Positions 62,801 to 64,000 of a stretch of DNA of 64,000 nucleotides are shown piece by piece. Below the pieces are notes generated by a model, which was not told the origin of the DNA, made no database searches, and saw only the letters and a program-made list of their open reading frames with translations. Every line of letters begins with the position of its first letter. Position 1 is the first letter of the stretch. The stretch spans positions 62,001 through 126,000 of the forward strand of contig NZ_UWYY01000018.1 of the NCBI RefSeq assembly GCF_900608595.1, read 5' to 3'. This DNA is from Promicromonospora panici. Its GTDB lineage: Bacteria; Actinomycetota; Actinomycetes; Actinomycetales; Cellulomonadaceae. The position numbers were made by a program, and so were the translations under genes.

Positions 62801-63016
62801 TGGTTGTACCGGCGGGTGAGCGCTGACGGGACGTTCCAGAAGTGGGGAATCACCAACGACCTCAAGGGACGTTATGGTTCTTCGGAGCTGGGTACCGACC
62901 GCCTGATCCCGATGACCAGTGGCACGCGGGACCAGATGCTCAACCTCGAGCGGTGGATCGTCGAGCGCGATCCAGGTCCGCTAAACCACGAACCATGGGC
63001 AGGGAGTGTGCCGTGA
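56843..63016 (+). CDS. Secreted YD-repeat polymorphic toxin with Hint and GIY-YIG-like tip
   Basis: 2057 residues. A signal-like hydrophobic segment (AVAVGFAASLLIAVAP) is followed by a Cys-containing N-terminal domain, then DUF6531-like and many YD repeats (about 300-1500). The RHS core ends in NYAMRARNYDPGTGRFSSRD and NPLVYTDPTG. Next comes an Ala/Lys-rich helical stretch (about 1710-1775). A Hint protease-like module spans Cys1792 to VHN/Cys1944 (GTLVLLANGTRKPIEDL, TDGHPFWNP), which should release the last 113 residues. That tip has WLYRRV, QKWGITNDLKGRY, NLERWIVE and PLNHE, a GIY-YIG/URI nuclease pattern. The immunity gene overlaps its stop. Confidence 0.9.
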   Translation: MSEARAHHLVIARLERRWLGSAVAVGFAASLLIAVAPQEPAVAVGPVPQAMAGEGPADRPMPDGVRRSTALPEDERPPVVPEAVPAGGDPTEVDASEWRTLTSPVRQLAAGGFSGIDLRPGFLLGDTSLVLYFDDDDVDPNWTDAVVRLYEGDDQTEQESVRLSRAELEGPRFCGSADFCRSFGREDGWELDPDKRYFVTVAAVLPGGDEVVSEPSGSSQPRATILPPSIPDDQAAGCGCENALAPTAVGQAQRGVGVNTGTGAFVRVERDMQMASFGIPFASARTYSSANNRQGPLGVGWAWSYDMRVTQTDDGVIVRAEDGAEAVYTPDGDAYTRPPGVRSNLRRDGDGWELVTPQQVRYQFGATGRLSAVLSPRDDGVRLAYVEVDDKGRDEDRDEVTITDASGRTAVAHLEDGVITRMVLPDRRQVRFEYTDGLLTKVKDARGNVWEYRYDAEGRLAQVIDPHDVVAVHNEYGTGGRVITQRDGVGAQMSFEWDAEKQEARTTDADDISIYDGYRGNVLLYSQRSTGDADNHRYNQRLDRNLVVNGNQYQHVVRFDAQGNPTQAVAPQGFDEKTKYDDRNNPIEYTDANGNVWKNTYNEFNELVRSVDAEGNDITHAYDDRGLRTSTTDQRDKVTRYEYLPDGEENAGLLSAVVSPEGRRSEYFYDRTGRQVAQTDPRGTADPRQRRHYTTKTHYDEQDRVVSVEEPGKHRGWRSVYDDVGRLSHEVTPEGVVTTTSYLDNGLQSRVEGGGRVMTFAYTDAGRRESESVRMRGDDLTTSYTYDAKGLVKTVTSPGGNVPGANRADFTTEYFYDANDNPIRMRMPYPGGGHTDRDIKVDALDRTTASINELNKTSSFERSNTGQVDSVTDANGRTTRMGYDKNGRQTERTDAGNKTTRTEYDAAGNKIKETSPTGAITTYSYTDDGLLASVTEPRGNVEGADKDRFTTRYEYDLAGNRVREIDPLGNTMSTTYDANSRPTELTDARGGTTFYAYRDDDQISHVRQPDAPELPLFSKAFATVLSYDDDGRVVGVRDPQGGRTHVTYDDAGRPVTTTDPLGRTSHIGYDAESNAVSSITTDRREDLSDLTDEERAQRTITSVYDLRSRLTSQQVGSTGPRYTYGYDAKDRTTSYGDPLGVRTMTYDDEDQITKVVREEANQAAETFTYGYDQRGNISARTYPDGTEITSTYDDDSRLTSTTASGGSMGAGSARWEYEYDVAGRRTATTLPAATGLTEEREYDDAGRLTSIGTERTGEPVEGVQDPVSAFDLTLDEVGNPTQVMTTRGGVTEGVAYAYDEANRVTEACYAAHDCDRSTKAAGRISYEYDLLGNRTQQKRSGSAGEDLTRYSYDDASQLIKELTVGKDGVERKDYEYDVLGNQTRAGDDRLKYNLDNTLAEANVDGITTRYTYDATRMRLDAISGIGAGAKTRHWAWDTNGSLENIAVDTVTGASGAVVSRQAFAYGPTDEPLALLETQGGAHAYTHDWLGGVANMLSPDGQVEDGYDYDPFGNPRQGTTLAAAFEDADPAAELSNPMRFAGAYLDPTTGEGNYAMRARNYDPGTGRFSSRDPAGAIPAGSSPYAYAGNNPLVYTDPTGEMEEAGPTGGGTSSNPNDPGVEVEGPSAEDVAKAQQLESKSMLDVILEAGGQVLMEFLGITDLMDCLDGDLGACVMLVVGALPWGKIFKAAKIGEAIYKAGKAVMTFSSELKWAKQILSGAKKAKQAAEAAKAAAAKAAREAAAKAAKAKAAADAKIKKLAAEAKERARADAAKKKADTSGGGDSAKADEPLTCKTGNSFVSGTLVLLANGTRKPIEDLEPGDEVLAGDEETGDRSGGQLVTARITGSGPKTLVTVTVRDDDGGQQKIVATDGHPFWNPEKDTWVDAIDLRSGDWLKTSAGTWVQVADVDVEHERAVVHNLTVDRDHTFYASAGDASADAVLVHNCPTGENGALRNPTTGRFETNPATPPRPAPSSTHGNSRASTATNWLYRRVSADGTFQKWGITNDLKGRYGSSELGTDRLIPMTSGTRDQMLNLERWIVERDPGPLNHEPWAGSVP

Positions 63017-63417
63017 CGGACGACGCAGGGCCCCCGGCGCTCGCCGTGGGCGCGGTCATGGGGGACATCGACGGCGAGCGAGCGTGGGGCGCCGAGATCG
63101 GCGCACTCTCGATGCGTGTGGCGGAGCTGGGTGCCGGCGTGCGCAGCCCTGTCCGGCTGAGCGTGGTCTTTCACGTCGACGGGAGGGTGGCACCCAATAC
63201 GTTCGTCGGTGTCCGCACGGGCCGGTTCCGCACCAAGGACAGCCACCTCACGGTCCAGGCGGCGGTCGGGCCGGGGCCGGTCGAGGACCAGCGAGCGGTC
63301 TTGGTCGCGCTGCTGTCCGATGCGGTGGCGGAGGCTGAGTCGTACGTCAGGAAGCGACGGATCGCGGACGACCTCCTGCCGATCCGCGCGCTTGTCGACC
63401 AGCTCTCGGCGAGCTGA
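63013..63417 (+). CDS. Candidate immunity protein for the GIY-YIG-like toxin
   Basis: 134 residues. GTG at 63013 overlaps the toxin stop as GTGA, with AGGGAG six bases upstream lying inside the toxin gene; ATG at 62995 is an alternative. The sequence (VGAVMGDIDGERAWGAEIGALS) has no recognised domain, signal peptide or membrane segment, so it would act in the cytosol. Position immediately after a polymorphic-toxin tip is the hallmark of immunity genes. The function is inferred from context only. Confidence 0.7.
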   Translation: MTDDAGPPALAVGAVMGDIDGERAWGAEIGALSMRVAELGAGVRSPVRLSVVFHVDGRVAPNTFVGVRTGRFRTKDSHLTVQAAVGPGPVEDQRAVLVALLSDAVAEAESYVRKRRIADDLLPIRALVDQLSAS

Positions 63418-63448
63418 CGGCGCGTGGGGGAGCCGTCCCGATCCCGCT

Positions 63449-63922
63449 CTACGCCAGGTCGACGTGCTTCCTGGCCGACTCCATGAAGGCGAAAACACTC
63501 TGCCGGGACGTGTCGCGGAGGCGCGCGAACTCCTCTCGCTCGAGGTTCGGCTTGATCCGGTCCACATCGTCCAGCGCTTGCCTGCCGAGCTCGATCAGCT
63601 CCCCGGACTCCGTGATCAGCTGGACCCGGAACAATGCCTCCAGCGCAGTCGTGTACAGCCGGTAGGTCTCGTAGCGGAGCATCTCGGGGTCGGCGCCGTC
63701 GCGCTGGTCGTGGATGGCGTACCAGCGGTCCTTGGAGGTGCGGCGCAAGTTGCCGAGCGCGCCGCCGAACGCCGTGTACGCGCTCACGCGTTCCTGGCGC
63801 AAGCGCTCGTTGCGTTGGAAGCGCTCGGCGTCCGCCCGGTTCCGCCGTTGGAAGTAGTGGGTCGCCAGCGACCCGAGCAGTGTTCCGACGACGGCGACGA
63901 CGCTGGTCACGATGATTTCCAC
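63449..63922 (-). CDS. Small membrane-anchored protein of unknown function
   Basis: 157 residues. One N-terminal transmembrane helix (IIVTSVVAVVGTLLGSLATHYF) is followed by a charged, largely alpha-helical cytosolic part (RNRADAERFQRNERLRQERV). The GTG start has a poor SD. It is convergent with the immunity gene, 31 bp apart. No family was recognised. Confidence 0.65.
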   Translation of the reverse strand: MEIIVTSVVAVVGTLLGSLATHYFQRRNRADAERFQRNERLRQERVSAYTAFGGALGNLRRTSKDRWYAIHDQRDGADPEMLRYETYRLYTTALEALFRVQLITESGELIELGRQALDDVDRIKPNLEREEFARLRDTSRQSVFAFMESARKHVDLA

Positions 63923-64000
63923 GAGCCGAAGCCAACCATGCCGCGAGGCTCCGGGGGAACATGTACACGGCCGGTGAGGTAACGGACGAGTAGCACTGCT

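Overview
The window is very GC-rich, with G or C in most third codon positions. Its gene content suggests a soil- or plant-associated actinobacterium. My best guess is Micrococcales, near Promicromonosporaceae or Cellulosimicrobium. This is inferred from gene families and base composition, not from a marker gene. I found no rRNA, tRNA, transposase, integrase or CRISPR array.

Layout. 0-9.8 kb: a cytosolic sulfatase with a PadR regulator, an MBL-fold/SnoaL pair with a MarR regulator, a 62-residue KOW-like protein, the wreck of an APH-type kinase gene, a GNAT acetyltransferase, and an ndh-cytochrome b operon. 9.9-18 kb: a short-chain dehydrogenase with an XRE regulator, an alpha/beta hydrolase divergent from an ECF41-like sigma factor, a secreted NPP1-like protein, a molybdopterin oxidoreductase with its FNR-type partner, a pyrimidine-dimer glycosylase and a MarR regulator. 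18-36.5 kb: a plant-glycan utilisation locus. It holds GH42, LacI no. 1, a secreted GH39-like enzyme with a CBM, LacI no. 2, a CUT1 ABC importer without its ATPase, GH127, GH31 and a 1347-residue secreted multidomain hydrolase. 36.5-40 kb: a decayed MFS/XRE gene pair, an HSL esterase and an APH kinase. 40-49.7 kb: an HTH regulator, the gluconate genes (permease, kinase, GntR), a PepSY membrane protein, an acyl-CoA dehydrogenase and an NmrA reductase. 49.8-56.6 kb: mostly regulators and small proteins (HxlR, LuxR/LAL, ArsR, OsmC, ACT). 56.8-63.4 kb: a 2057-residue secreted YD-repeat/Hint polymorphic toxin with a translationally coupled candidate immunity gene.

How parts work together. In the glycan locus, extracellular hydrolases release oligosaccharides, the ABC importer takes them up, and cytosolic GH127, GH31 and GH42 finish the degradation. 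A palindrome with core CGAACCGGTTCG occurs twice between LacI no. 2 and the divergent secreted hydrolase and once upstream of the 1347-residue hydrolase, so these probably form one regulon. LacI no. 1 has its own palindrome, TTGACTACGTAGTCAA, twice in front of its gene.

The most distinctive items are the Hint-linked GIY-YIG-like toxin with its overlapping immunity gene, the two-operator sugar regulon, two dispersed intergenic palindrome families, and a recurring pattern of short in-frame repeat expansions at protein ends.
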